64,000 nt of DNA from Paludibacteraceae bacterium. Its GTDB lineage: Bacteria; Bacteroidota; Bacteroidia; Bacteroidales; Paludibacteraceae. A model generated the notes under the pieces. That model ran no database searches, had not been told where the DNA came from, and saw only the letters and a program-made list of their open reading frames with translations. Positions 35,054 to 43,731 of this stretch are shown one piece after another (the first letter of the stretch is position 1; every line of letters starts with the position of its first letter). The position numbers were made by a program, and so were the translations under genes. The stretch lies in assembly GCA_024693065.1 (NCBI GenBank), contig JAILLP010000009.1, positions 37,534-101,533 of the forward strand, given 5' to 3'.

Positions 35054-35860
35054 CTATGCGCCTCTCCTCATGGGAAAGAAGAGTTTCCGCAAATCCTTGT
35101 GGAAGATAGATTTTAGGCACATCAGCAGAAACTTTCGGAACGTTCTAGCGGAGTGGACTCCTTTGATAGCATAGCCCATCTCCTGACACATGACGCCGAA
35201 CACAGTCTCCATCGAGTGCGCGAGCGTACCGATTCCCCCCGTGGTACAGGTAGAAGAGAACTCACTCTCCGAAAAGGGTCGGGTAAGTATCCTCTGTATA
35301 ATCTGCGGGCGACACGCAAACATCGTTCCCTCAAAGAATAGGCAGTCTTCACGATATGTTATCCCATAATCATCACATAACGATTTGGTATTCAACCTGT
35401 TCCTCTCCTCCTCCTTGTTGACGATGAGGTTGAATGACCCCACCATGCCCACATTCTTCTTCAACAGTTGGCGCAACGTGTTCTTAAAACAATACTTGGA
35501 GCCAATCAGCGGATCGACAAGATCGTCCCTCCACTCATACCCCTTATAATGCAGGTGATTGATGGAGACACTGCTTTCACGGCTATTTTTGCTATGGAGT
35601 TTCAGGATACAGTCATATTCATCCAAACGATACCGCCCCATCGCCTGCAGGAAGGGATAAACGTCGTAACCAATATTCTTCACCACCAGGAAAGAGGCCG
35701 TCGGAATCTCACGCAAGATGGATTGCCGGGTCTGCTCATTGTCCTCCGTCAGGGTGAAAACCACATCGAACGGAACTGTAATATTCTCTAACCGACGCAG
35801 GAAAAAACGAACCTGATCATGGTAATGCAGATGTATGTGGACTAATATTCTCATGAGCAA
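35054..35860 (-). CDS. RgpF/rhamnan-synthesis F-like glycosyltransferase family protein
   Basis: A 268-residue protein with KNIGYDVYPFLQAMG and YDCILKLHSKNSRE, which are hallmarks of the RgpF (PF05045) family, and EDCLFFEGTMFACRP. Family members take part in surface polysaccharide assembly. It is a single gene between gyrB and thrA; the specific sugar is not predictable. Met codons at 35860 and 35854 are both possible starts. Confidence 0.82.
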   Translation of the reverse strand: MLMRILVHIHLHYHDQVRFFLRRLENITVPFDVVFTLTEDNEQTRQSILREIPTASFLVVKNIGYDVYPFLQAMGRYRLDEYDCILKLHSKNSRESSVSINHLHYKGYEWRDDLVDPLIGSKYCFKNTLRQLLKKNVGMVGSFNLIVNKEEERNRLNTKSLCDDYGITYREDCLFFEGTMFACRPQIIQRILTRPFSESEFSSTCTTGGIGTLAHSMETVFGVMCQEMGYAIKGVHSARTFRKFLLMCLKSIFHKDLRKLFFPMRRGA

Positions 35861-35934
35861 TCCTCAACCTCCAATCAATGAATAGGAACGATATGTAAAC
35901 GATTTAATACATTGATCAAGTGTATATTAACAAA

Positions 35935-35975
35935 GAAAGGACGAGTTGAAGCACTCATCTCCAACCTGTCCTTTC
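35935..35975 (-). terminator. Terminator-like hairpin after thrA
   Basis: GAAAGGAC (35935-35942) pairs with GTCCTTTC (35968-35975), with a short GTTG/CAAC inner stem; T-rich sequence follows on the minus strand. Confidence 0.5.
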
Positions 35976-36019
35976 ATTAGATGATAAATCCTTATCATTC
36001 AAGCTACGCTATTTCTTCA

Positions 36020-38443
36020 TCAACGGATGTTGGCGATACTGATGATGTCGGCGAAGACACCCGCAGCCGTCACCGCCGCACCCGCTCCATAGCCACGGAT
36101 CATCATAGGATCCTGGTAGCGTGCTGTGTTGATGATGATCAGGTTATTGCTGCCCCTCAAATCGAAGAATGGATGGGTTGGGCCCACCGCCTGCAAGCCT
36201 ACACTGGTCTTGCCGTTCTCGAGTTTAGCGACGAAACAGAAGTGTTTGCCCTCCGCCTCGACAGCCTTGCGTTTCTCCTCGAACACGGCGTCGTAGCCCT
36301 CCACCTTCTTCCAGAAGTCGTCCAACGAACCCTCGAAGAAGTCGTTCGGGATGAAGAGGTTCTTCTCCACATCATCCTGCTCCACACGGATACCCGACTC
36401 ACGGGCCAAGATGACCAGCTTACGGATCACGTCCTTACCGCTCAAGTCGATACGAGGGTCCGGTTCGGCGAAACGTGCCTCCATGGCCATGCGGATAGCC
36501 TTGCTCAAAGGAATATCCTTGCTGATCGTGTTGAAGATGAAGTTCAGCGTACCGGAAAGGACAGCCTCCAATTTCACGATCCTATCACCACTGAAGATCA
36601 AGTCGTTGATCGTATTGATGATTGGAAGACCGGCGCCCACGTTGGTCTCGTACAAGTACTTGATGCCACGCTTACGGGCGATGTTCTTCAGCTCCATGTA
36701 GTTGTCATAATCACCGGAAGCAGCGATCTTATTGGCTGCCACGACAGAGATGTTATGCAACAAAAGATCCTTGTATATGTTCGCGATCGCACCACTCGCC
36801 GTACAATCGACGAAGACGCAATTGTAGATGTTCAAATCGATCAGCGCCTGCTTGATGATCTCAGGCGTGGAGGTCTTGCCGCTCTTCAGCAACTCCTGGT
36901 ATTGCGTCAGGTCTATGCCATCACGGTCCAGAATATAGTTGCTTACGTCAGCGATACCGATCACCTTCACCATCAGGTTGTTCTGCTTCATCAGCAAATC
37001 CTTTTGGGAATGCAACTGTTCCAGGAGGCTACCACCCACCGTACCCGTTCCGACCACGAATAGGTTCAATTGTTGGTACTCGGAGAGGAAGAAAGATTCG
37101 TGGATACAGTTCAACGCCTTACGCAAATCCGCGCGTTTCACCACGCAAGAGATGTTCGTCTCGGCAGAGCCCTGCGCCAAAGCGATGATATTGATGTTGT
37201 TACGTCCCAACGCATTGAAGAGCTTGCCTGCGGTACCCGTCGTCTGCTTCATATTATCACCCACGATAGCGATGGTGGAGAGGTCTTTCTCAGCAGTGAT
37301 GGAGCCGATAGCGCCCATGGACATCTCCTCGTCAAACTCTTCGCTCAAGAGGTTCACCACCTCTTCCGCATCCTCCGCCTCAACACCGATGGAGATGGAG
37401 CTTCCGGAAGACGTTTGGGACACAAAGAAAGGTCGTATATCACTATAATCCAGCGAAGCGAAAATACGTCCGTTCACTCCATGCACACCCATCATGCCCA
37501 TACCTTGGATCGTCACCAAAGCAGAGTTCTCAATGGAAGAGATACCCTTGATGGTCTTCTCATCCTTCACATCCGTCGAGATCAGCGTGCCTAAGCAGTC
37601 CGGCTTCTCGATGTTCATGATCTGGATAGGGATATTCGCCACACAAGCCGGATGGATAGTCGGAGGGAAAATCACAGCGGCTCCAAAGTTACAGAGCTCC
37701 ATCGCCTCCGAGTAGCTTAGGTGGTCTATTTTGTAAGCCTTGCGCGTCACGGCAGGATCCGCGGTCATGAAGCCATCGTTCGTGTTCCAGATCTCAATCT
37801 TGGAAGCACCCAAAGCGGCAGCCACCAAAGCGGCGGTATAGTCAGATCCGCCACGGCCCAAAGTCGTCACATCTGACGTCTCAGCGTCACTTGCGATAAA
37901 ACCAGCGATCACCGTACGCTTGTTAGAAGAGGACGCGAATTGCTCCCTGATGAGTTTGTAGGACAATTCAAGGTCCACATTCGCCCCTCCCAACGAGTTG
38001 TTGGTTTTGATGAAGTTACGGGAATCCAAATATTGCGCATCGAGGTACTTCCCAACAAACAACGAAGCGATACGCTCTCCGTACGAAAGGATAACGTCTC
38101 CTGTCTTGTCGGTCAAATCCTTAATCAGATATACACCCTTCAGGATGTTCTCCAACTCCTCATGCAACGTATCCACCTCCTTTTTCACTTCTTTGCATAA
38201 AGATGCGGACATCAATTCATCGATGAGTTGGTTATGGGTAGTAATGATTTTATTTAAGGTCTCTGTATATGAAGCATTTCCCTGTGCAGCCATCAATGTG
38301 GTGTTCAACAACATATCGGTGACATTTTCCACTGCCGAAACAACAATCACAACGGGCTCACTAACGCCCTCAACAATCCTCTTGACTTGCTGCAAGTTCT
38401 TTATGGAGCCTACGGACGCCCCACCAAATTTCAAGACTTTCAT
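36020..38443 (-). CDS. thrA: Bifunctional aspartate kinase / homoserine dehydrogenase
   Basis: An 807-residue fusion. The N-terminal kinase has KFGGASVGS and TTLGRGGSDYTAALVAAALG; two ACT domains follow (VTIQGMGMMGVHGVNGRIF; STIAIVGDNMKQTTGTAGKL); the C-terminal dehydrogenase has LFVVGTGTVGGSLLEQL and ANKIAASGDYDNYMEL. It commits aspartate to the threonine/methionine branch and is normally feedback-regulated by threonine. thrC lies 10 kb away in another operon. Confidence 0.97.
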   Translation of the reverse strand: MKVLKFGGASVGSIKNLQQVKRIVEGVSEPVVIVVSAVENVTDMLLNTTLMAAQGNASYTETLNKIITTHNQLIDELMSASLCKEVKKEVDTLHEELENILKGVYLIKDLTDKTGDVILSYGERIASLFVGKYLDAQYLDSRNFIKTNNSLGGANVDLELSYKLIREQFASSSNKRTVIAGFIASDAETSDVTTLGRGGSDYTAALVAAALGASKIEIWNTNDGFMTADPAVTRKAYKIDHLSYSEAMELCNFGAAVIFPPTIHPACVANIPIQIMNIEKPDCLGTLISTDVKDEKTIKGISSIENSALVTIQGMGMMGVHGVNGRIFASLDYSDIRPFFVSQTSSGSSISIGVEAEDAEEVVNLLSEEFDEEMSMGAIGSITAEKDLSTIAIVGDNMKQTTGTAGKLFNALGRNNINIIALAQGSAETNISCVVKRADLRKALNCIHESFFLSEYQQLNLFVVGTGTVGGSLLEQLHSQKDLLMKQNNLMVKVIGIADVSNYILDRDGIDLTQYQELLKSGKTSTPEIIKQALIDLNIYNCVFVDCTASGAIANIYKDLLLHNISVVAANKIAASGDYDNYMELKNIARKRGIKYLYETNVGAGLPIINTINDLIFSGDRIVKLEAVLSGTLNFIFNTISKDIPLSKAIRMAMEARFAEPDPRIDLSGKDVIRKLVILARESGIRVEQDDVEKNLFIPNDFFEGSLDDFWKKVEGYDAVFEEKRKAVEAEGKHFCFVAKLENGKTSVGLQAVGPTHPFFDLRGSNNLIIINTARYQDPMMIRGYGAGAAVTAAGVFADIISIANIR

Positions 38444-38509
38444 ACTTCTGAAAAATTATATTTATACGTTTTACACCGCGAAGATAGTCATTTATTCGAT
38501 TTTTTTCCT

Positions 38510-38517
38510 TATGTTTG
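38510..38517 (+). promoter_or_regulatory. Candidate promoter of the outer-membrane barrel gene
   Basis: TATGTTTG matches TAnnTTTG; 83 nt upstream of the start. No good -33 TTG. Confidence 0.45.
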
Positions 38518-38600
38518 CGTACACTTTCTTTGGGAAATGAATGGATCCGCACTTCCTGAAAGAAAATCTAATACTATTTGGATCCTTAAAATTTATTGCG

Positions 38601-39344
38601 ATGAAAAAGTTATTTTTAGCCGTTGCGATGGTGATATCGACAATGGCAGCAAGTGCGCAATCAGTTTCTGACTCTATCAGTGAGTCTAACAGTTCAAATC
38701 AAATGGCTTCTTCAGAGTCTTATAAACCAGAAGAGGGCAGTTTCATGATGGAGGTTGGCTTCGCGCCTTTCCATAGTGTAATTGTTGACGAGGAAGCAGG
38801 GACAAGAACGAATGGTAGTTTGGTTAACCTTCAAGGTGGTCTTTTGAGAGGCGTGTATGTCATATCGGACAACCTCCAGTTGAAATTGGGCTTCGACCTT
38901 AGCATCCACAAGGATGTAAATGACAATAACGAGAAGGGTGACGCTTGGCACAAGAGCACGAACCGTATCTCTCTCTTCTCCATCTGCCCTGGCATCAACT
39001 ACGTGTTCGACGGAACGAACAAGTTGGCGCCTTACATCGGTGGTGAGCTCGGTTTCGGAATCTATTCCACAAAGGTGACCGACGAGTCTGAGAACAACAA
39101 GACAATCACGAAGAACGAAGGTGGCTTCAACACGTTTGGCGTGGCTGCTGTCGCTGGTTTCAACTACTACTTCGCTAAGAATATCTTCATCGGCGCAGAG
39201 GTGAAACTTGGTGTTGACATGCAGGTTGACAAGAAGCTTTCTGTTGAGGCTGACGGAAGAACCACAACCACAGAGACGAAAGTCCACAGCTTGAACTTCC
39301 AACCTCAGGCTGTTCCTTCCCTCCGCTTGGGTTGGGCGTTCTAA
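38601..39344 (+). CDS. Outer-membrane beta-barrel protein
   Basis: A 247-residue protein. I start it at ATG 38601, which gives a clean signal peptide (MKKLFLAVAMVISTMAASAQ); an upstream ATG at 38541 would put 20 residues before it. The mature part alternates polar and aromatic residues with strand-like segments (SFMMEVGFAPFHSVIVDE, NYYFAKNIFIGAEVKLGVD) and ends SLRLGWAF with a terminal Phe, as barrel proteins do. It is of the OmpA/opacity-like size class; cargo unknown. Strong terminator follows. Confidence 0.8.
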   Translation: MKKLFLAVAMVISTMAASAQSVSDSISESNSSNQMASSESYKPEEGSFMMEVGFAPFHSVIVDEEAGTRTNGSLVNLQGGLLRGVYVISDNLQLKLGFDLSIHKDVNDNNEKGDAWHKSTNRISLFSICPGINYVFDGTNKLAPYIGGELGFGIYSTKVTDESENNKTITKNEGGFNTFGVAAVAGFNYYFAKNIFIGAEVKLGVDMQVDKKLSVEADGRTTTTETKVHSLNFQPQAVPSLRLGWAF

Positions 39345-39367
39345 TCAATCATACGATTTTTTCGAAC

Positions 39368-39399
39368 AAGGCTGGCTTCGCAAGGAGCTGGCCTTTTTT
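39368..39399 (+). terminator. Intrinsic terminator
   Basis: AAGGCTGGCT (39368-39377) pairs with AGCTGGCCTT (39386-39395) including two G-T pairs, followed by a run of T to 39399. Confidence 0.85.
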
Positions 39400-39416
39400 G
39401 TGCTTGGAGAACACGA

Positions 39417-39495
39417 TATTTACTATTTAGGTATTTACGATTTACTATTGGGCCGTTTAGAATTTACTATTTGACTATTTACAATTTACTATTTT
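39417..39495. repeat. AT-rich degenerate repeat (units like TTTACTATT)
   Basis: Several imperfect copies of ATTTACTATTT with spacing near 7-20 bases. Related DNA in the opposite orientation occurs at 45612-45718 and a partial copy at 43640-43670. Confidence 0.6.
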
Positions 39496-39513
39496 AGAGC
39501 CGCACTTATAGGC

Positions 39514-40287
39514 TTATTTGAAACATTTGCGGAAGAGTTTGCGGAGCGCCATGGACGGGTAGCCGTACACGATCGCCAGCAGGCAAAGCAGGGTGTTCAA
39601 CAGGCTGATTCTAATGAAGTCCACCGTGGGCCGGAAGTGCGTGACCCGCTCCTCCTTGGAGGGATAGAAAACGTTGATGGAGATGCTCTTCAACGGAATG
39701 GCCCGCCATGCGCTACGCACCAAGAGCTCCAGTTCCGCCTCGTAGCGGTGGCAGAGGGGTTTCATCCCTTTCATCTTTTGCAACGGGTAGAGCCGATAAC
39801 CGGTCTGGGTGTCTGGCAGGCGGATGCCGGTCTGCAAGGCAAACCAGAAGTTGGAGAATTTATTGGCGAAGCTATTCTTCTGCGGCATGTTAGGGTTGAG
39901 GAACGAACGGCTGCCTACGATCAACGCATCGAGGTCGGTCTGACACGCCTCCGCAAAGAGCGGGAGGTCGCTCGCGAAGTGTTGCCCATCCGAGTCCATG
40001 GTCACCACGGCGGAGAGCCCCAGCTCCATGGCCTTCTCGAAGCCCTTCCTCAACGCATAGCCTTTCCCTCTGTTCTGCGCATAGGAGACCACATGTATAT
40101 TTCCTGATAATTGGTCTAACTGGCTTTTGGTCGTGTCGGTGGAGCCATCGTCCACTACGATCACTGTTTCGCAGTAGGGCTCAACGGAGGCCACCACCTG
40201 CGCAATGGTCTTCTCGTTGTTGTAGGTGGGTATCAATACACCAATGCGCTTCGTAGCGAATAGTTGTCTGGTCTCTTCCTCCGTCAT
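39514..40287 (-). CDS. Family 2 glycosyltransferase (DPM1-like)
   Basis: A 257-residue GT-A enzyme: VLIPTYNNEKTIAQVVASV, VIVVDDGSTDTT, VVTMDSDGQHFASDLPLF and YRLYPLQKM. One hydrophobic segment near the end (LLNTLLCLLAIVYGYP) suggests membrane association. As last gene of the ketoacyl-synthase operon (4-bp overlap with the FabZ-like gene) it probably glycosylates or loads the lipid product. Confidence 0.9.
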   Translation of the reverse strand: MTEEETRQLFATKRIGVLIPTYNNEKTIAQVVASVEPYCETVIVVDDGSTDTTKSQLDQLSGNIHVVSYAQNRGKGYALRKGFEKAMELGLSAVVTMDSDGQHFASDLPLFAEACQTDLDALIVGSRSFLNPNMPQKNSFANKFSNFWFALQTGIRLPDTQTGYRLYPLQKMKGMKPLCHRYEAELELLVRSAWRAIPLKSISINVFYPSKEERVTHFRPTVDFIRISLLNTLLCLLAIVYGYPSMALRKLFRKCFK

Positions 40288-40655
40288 AAGGCTTTCCCTT
40301 TCACCAATAAATCGAACTTGGCATATATCTTTTCCTCATCGGCTATGACGGACTTGAACAGATAGTCCTCTCCGGCAGGGGTGTAGCGTGTCGTGATTTT
40401 CAGGAGCAGATCGTTCTTAGGCACGATCACGGTGATGAACTTAGCGTTCTTGACCGTCACCACCTGCGTCTCAACGCCTAGGATCTCTGTGGCGACCGCA
40501 CGCATCACATCCACCAGCACCGCCCCTGGCACGATCGGATTGCCGGGGAAATGCGCCGCGAACACAGCATGCGTCTCGTCGAAACGAAGCGTATGCCCGA
40601 AGAGGTTCTCCTCCTTCGTGTCATAGGATTGTATGGTGAACATCTCTTTCATCAT
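40284..40655 (-). CDS. FabZ-like 3-hydroxyacyl-ACP dehydratase
   Basis: A 123-residue hot-dog fold protein with HFPGNPIVPGAVLVDVMRAV, the FabZ/FabA active-site segment. The catalytic His is present. The Glu usually found seven residues after PG appears as Asp here, worth noting for activity. It would dehydrate hydroxyacyl chains on the neighbouring ACP. 4-bp overlaps on both sides. Confidence 0.85.
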   Translation of the reverse strand: MMKEMFTIQSYDTKEENLFGHTLRFDETHAVFAAHFPGNPIVPGAVLVDVMRAVATEILGVETQVVTVKNAKFITVIVPKNDLLLKITTRYTPAGEDYLFKSVIADEEKIYAKFDLLVKGKAL

Positions 40656-41005
40656 TTAGCCACAAAAAACACACCGACCATGATGATGCCCACGCCTATC
40701 CACCTTGTGACGGGCACCGACTCGTGCAGAAGAAAAGCGGAGGCGAGCAATGCGAAGATGAAGCTCAGGCAAGTGAGCGGATGCGCCTCCGACAACGGGT
40801 AGTGGCGCAGAATATACAACCACAAAACCGTGGCAAGACCCATCGAAACGCCTGTGAGGGCCAGCCAATAATTCAGCAACAACTCCTTGAACCACTCCCA
40901 CGTGAAGGCGAACTTATGCATCCTGGCCACGGCGAATTTCAGGAACACCTGCCCCATGGCCAAGCAGAAAGACTGCACGATGGATAGTAACAATAGCTTC
41001 AGCAT
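40652..41005 (-). CDS. EmrE/EamA-type four-helix transporter
   Basis: A 117-residue membrane protein with four hydrophobic helices (ILLLSIVQSFCLAMGQVFLK-like start, LNYWLALTGVSMGLATVLWL, LTCLSFIFALLASAFLL, WIGVGIIMVGVFFVA). Small DMT-superfamily members include lipid-linked sugar flippases (ArnE/F), so in this operon it may flip the product across the inner membrane. Overlaps neighbours by 4 and 7 bp. Confidence 0.8.
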   Translation of the reverse strand: MLKLLLLSIVQSFCLAMGQVFLKFAVARMHKFAFTWEWFKELLLNYWLALTGVSMGLATVLWLYILRHYPLSEAHPLTCLSFIFALLASAFLLHESVPVTRWIGVGIIMVGVFFVAK

Positions 41006-42051
41006 GATAGTAGTGCGATGGAATGATCCTTGTCTTGGAAATGGTTATAGACTAATATATGTTTCGGCTGGGTCGCCTTTCCCTCCTTGTAGCGGATGTG
41101 GGCAGGTATCTCGCCTCGTTTCAGGCAGGTCGCCGCCACGTAGTAACCCATGGCGGAGGCGGAGAAGCCCTCTCCGAAGAGGTGCTTGTAATAGATTTGG
41201 GTGGTTTGCGGGAAGAGGGGCGTTAGCCGACGGGTATAGACCTCGTCGTTCGTGCGGTCCGCATTGTATCCGCAGACCACAGCGTCCACCTCTTCACGTG
41301 AGATGTCCGCCTTGCCGAGAAGTGCCTCGACGGCTTGCCGGAACCGCTCGTCCGTAGGTTCGAAGAGCACCTCCAACCCATCTATGCGGCAGAGCGTCTG
41401 TTGGGTGGGTTGGGTGTTCAGGAGGAAAGCGGCGGAGACCTCACCGGCGAAGCTGCCCTCCGAGGTCGGGTGATGGAACATCGCTTCCGTCACCTCTTCG
41501 GTTTTCCAGTAACCGATCTGGTCGAATAGTTGGAAGTAGGCCTCCGTCATCTCGTCGTTGGCGCAGACCAAGGCGGAGGATATGTCGTTCAGCTCGAATT
41601 GCGCGAGCGCATCCTGCAGGGCACAGTCGAACGAGGTGCCACGGTGCGTGAACGTGTTGTTATAGCCGTGGCATTTCAGCCTTTGGGCGATGACGGAACC
41701 GATTGTGTTATGCGTGGATTGCATGAAGAAGGAGGGTGGCAAAGCCTGCTCACCGTCCCGCAGCATAGCGTTGAGGAATTTCTCGGTGGTCTCTATGCAA
41801 CCCAAGCCCGTCCCTGTCACGATCGCGTCCAGCGACGCCTTATACCCGTCGAGGGCGGTCATGGCGGAGGCGATGGCCCGTTTCAGCAGTCTGCCCATCC
41901 GTCGGGAGGCCATCGGGTCGATGAAGGCCTTGAAATCGGGCTCCACGGAGCGGAAATAACGTCCTTCCCTCCGTATCGGGGAGGTGAACCAATCGTCGCA
42001 CAGGGGCGATTGGATGGTTATTTGTGCCGCTGATTGTATATAGACTGCCAT
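40999..42051 (-). CDS. Ketoacyl synthase-like chain-length factor (no active-site Cys)
   Basis: A 350-residue thiolase-fold protein. Aligned with its neighbour, the nucleophile segment TACSSATNAL corresponds to HRGTSFDCAL, so the catalytic Cys is replaced by Gly. This is the pattern of chain-length-factor partners in aryl-polyene and flexirubin clusters (Ketoacyl-synt_2 type). It should form a heterodimer with the KS encoded four bases upstream. Confidence 0.8.
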   Translation of the reverse strand: MAVYIQSAAQITIQSPLCDDWFTSPIRREGRYFRSVEPDFKAFIDPMASRRMGRLLKRAIASAMTALDGYKASLDAIVTGTGLGCIETTEKFLNAMLRDGEQALPPSFFMQSTHNTIGSVIAQRLKCHGYNNTFTHRGTSFDCALQDALAQFELNDISSALVCANDEMTEAYFQLFDQIGYWKTEEVTEAMFHHPTSEGSFAGEVSAAFLLNTQPTQQTLCRIDGLEVLFEPTDERFRQAVEALLGKADISREEVDAVVCGYNADRTNDEVYTRRLTPLFPQTTQIYYKHLFGEGFSASAMGYYVAATCLKRGEIPAHIRYKEGKATQPKHILVYNHFQDKDHSIALLSC

Positions 42052-42054
42052 GGT

Positions 42055-43242
42055 TTAACTGATTTTAGAGAAGATACAGGAGGAGTCGTTGCCTCCGAAG
42101 CCGAACGAATTGCTCATCACATGACGCAGGTCTACGTCGCTCAACCCTTTTGTCACGGGGGTCAAACCACTCTCCTCGATTGCAGAAGAGAAGTTGAGGT
42201 TCGCCGGGATGAATCCGTTCGTCAGGGAAAGGATCGATATGACGGCCTCCACCGCACCGGCGGCGCTGGTAGTGTGGCCCGTGAAAGACTTCGTGGAGGA
42301 GAATGGTGGCACATGGTCGCCAAAGACCCGCTTGATCGCCACGCTTTCGCACAGGTCATTATTGCCCGTACCGGTTCCGTGCGCATTGATGTAATCGATG
42401 TCGGCGGGTTTCAGTCCGGCCTTGTTCAAGGCGCCGGTCATGGCGAGGAAAGGTCCTTCGCCCTCGGGTGAGGTGGCTGTCTGGTGATATGCGTCGCAGG
42501 CGTTGGCGTATCCGCTCAGTTCGCACAAGGGGGTTGCGCCCCGCTTTTGTGCGCTCTCGGCGGTCTCGATGACCAGGTAGGCGGCGCCCTCGCCCAGGTT
42601 CAATCCGTTGCGGTTCTTGTCGAATGGTTTGCAAGGCTCGTGGTCCAATATCATCAGGGAATTGAAGCCGTTGAGGTGGAACTTGCTGAGCGACTCCGTA
42701 CCGCCCACGATCGCCGCATCCGCCTTGCCGCTCTTGATCAGGTTAGCACCCATGATGAGGGCGTTGGTGGCGGAGGAGCAGGCGGTTGAGATGGTATACA
42801 TCGCATCCAGATGACCGAAGAGGCGGCCGATCTGCTCCGTGCCCGCCCCGCAGTCGTGCGCAGCGATATATTCCGTATGTTTTCCTTCGAAGAATTCCAG
42901 GTAGTACTGTTCGCTCTTCTCCATGCCTCCCACGGTCGTTCCGTTGACGAAGGCGGTGCGCACAGCGTCTGTCAAGCCAGACTGCTTCACAGCCTGTTGG
43001 AAGGCCACCATGCCTAAGAGCGGGGTACGGGTCACCACCCTGTCGGAGGGCAGGCGAAGCATCTCGATCATCTCTTCGTTACTCATCGCCACCTCGCTGA
43101 CCGGGAGTTCCGTGTGTGACGTGCGCAGGTGGCGCACAGTGCCTATAGCGGGTTTGCCCGCACGGAGCGCATCATAAACAGTTTGCGTCCCGCAGCCTAA
43201 GCCGCAGATGATGCCCATACCGGTTACGACGATACTACCCAT
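42055..43242 (-). CDS. Beta-ketoacyl-ACP synthase (FabF type)
   Basis: A 395-residue condensing enzyme with all catalytic residues: Cys in YTISTACSSATNAL, His in YINAHGTGTGNND and His in KSFTGHTTSAAGAVE. It condenses malonyl-ACP with the growing chain. Being paired with a chain-length factor and a dedicated ACP, it is probably not the housekeeping FabF. Confidence 0.92.
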   Translation of the reverse strand: MGSIVVTGMGIICGLGCGTQTVYDALRAGKPAIGTVRHLRTSHTELPVSEVAMSNEEMIEMLRLPSDRVVTRTPLLGMVAFQQAVKQSGLTDAVRTAFVNGTTVGGMEKSEQYYLEFFEGKHTEYIAAHDCGAGTEQIGRLFGHLDAMYTISTACSSATNALIMGANLIKSGKADAAIVGGTESLSKFHLNGFNSLMILDHEPCKPFDKNRNGLNLGEGAAYLVIETAESAQKRGATPLCELSGYANACDAYHQTATSPEGEGPFLAMTGALNKAGLKPADIDYINAHGTGTGNNDLCESVAIKRVFGDHVPPFSSTKSFTGHTTSAAGAVEAVISILSLTNGFIPANLNFSSAIEESGLTPVTKGLSDVDLRHVMSNSFGFGGNDSSCIFSKIS

Positions 43243-43250
43243 ACAAAAGA

Positions 43251-43526
43251 TTATTTTGTTCTGTTCTTGGAGATATAGTCCGCCATCGTAGCGACGGATT
43301 TGAAGATCTCTTTCCCTTCGCTAGCGTTCTTCAACTTGATGCCGTAGTTCCTTTCCATCAAGACAATCAGTTCAAGCGCATCGATGGAATCCAGGCCCAA
43401 ACCAGCCACTGAAGGGTCACCCCCGTTGAATAGTGGCGCATTGTCATCAATACCATCAGGTGTCATTCCCTCGAGGTTCAACACCTCGATGATCTCTTGC
43501 TTCAAAGTAGTTATCAATTCATTCAT
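43251..43526 (-). CDS. Acyl carrier protein
   Basis: A 91-residue carrier with the phosphopantetheine site GLGLDSIDALELIVLMER (Ser in DSID). It is longer and different from a typical AcpP and is the first gene of the operon, with a consensus promoter upstream. Confidence 0.92.
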   Translation of the reverse strand: MNELITTLKQEIIEVLNLEGMTPDGIDDNAPLFNGGDPSVAGLGLDSIDALELIVLMERNYGIKLKNASEGKEIFKSVATMADYISKNRTK

Positions 43527-43552
43527 TATAAATCATCTTTTTATTTTGCCAA

Positions 43553-43583
43553 CAAAGATATAAAAAAAGAAACGGAAAGGCAA
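43553..43583 (-). promoter_or_regulatory. Promoter of the ACP-KS-CLF operon
   Basis: Minus strand: TTG (43581-43583), 20 bases, TATCTTTG (43553-43560). Confidence 0.7.
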
Positions 43584-43600
43584 CCGCATGGTTGTAGAGT

Positions 43601-43680
43601 CACGACGGCTTCATTTAGCGCATTGGATTTAATATAATATTTACGGTTTATTTACTATTTAACGATTGACGATTGATGGC
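43601..43680. repeat. Third, diverged copy of the Fic-flanking repeat
   Basis: CACGACGGCTTCATTTAGCG and the following 60 bases match parts of 44937-45014 (CATTGAATTTAATACAATAT, CGATTGACGATT, CACGACGGCT), so related DNA lies on both sides of the Fic gene. Confidence 0.55.
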
Positions 43681-43731
43681 GCCCCATCATCGGACTGATG
43701 ATGGAAATGCAAAATCCTAATTTAGTAGGCA

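Noticed and set aside
35981..37063. Plus-strand frame of 360 codons opposite thrA
   Set aside because: Antisense shadow of the homoserine dehydrogenase domain.
39417..39495. Insertion-sequence ends or attachment site
   Set aside because: Short AT-rich degenerate repeats without a transposase or integrase nearby; no target-site duplication could be made out.
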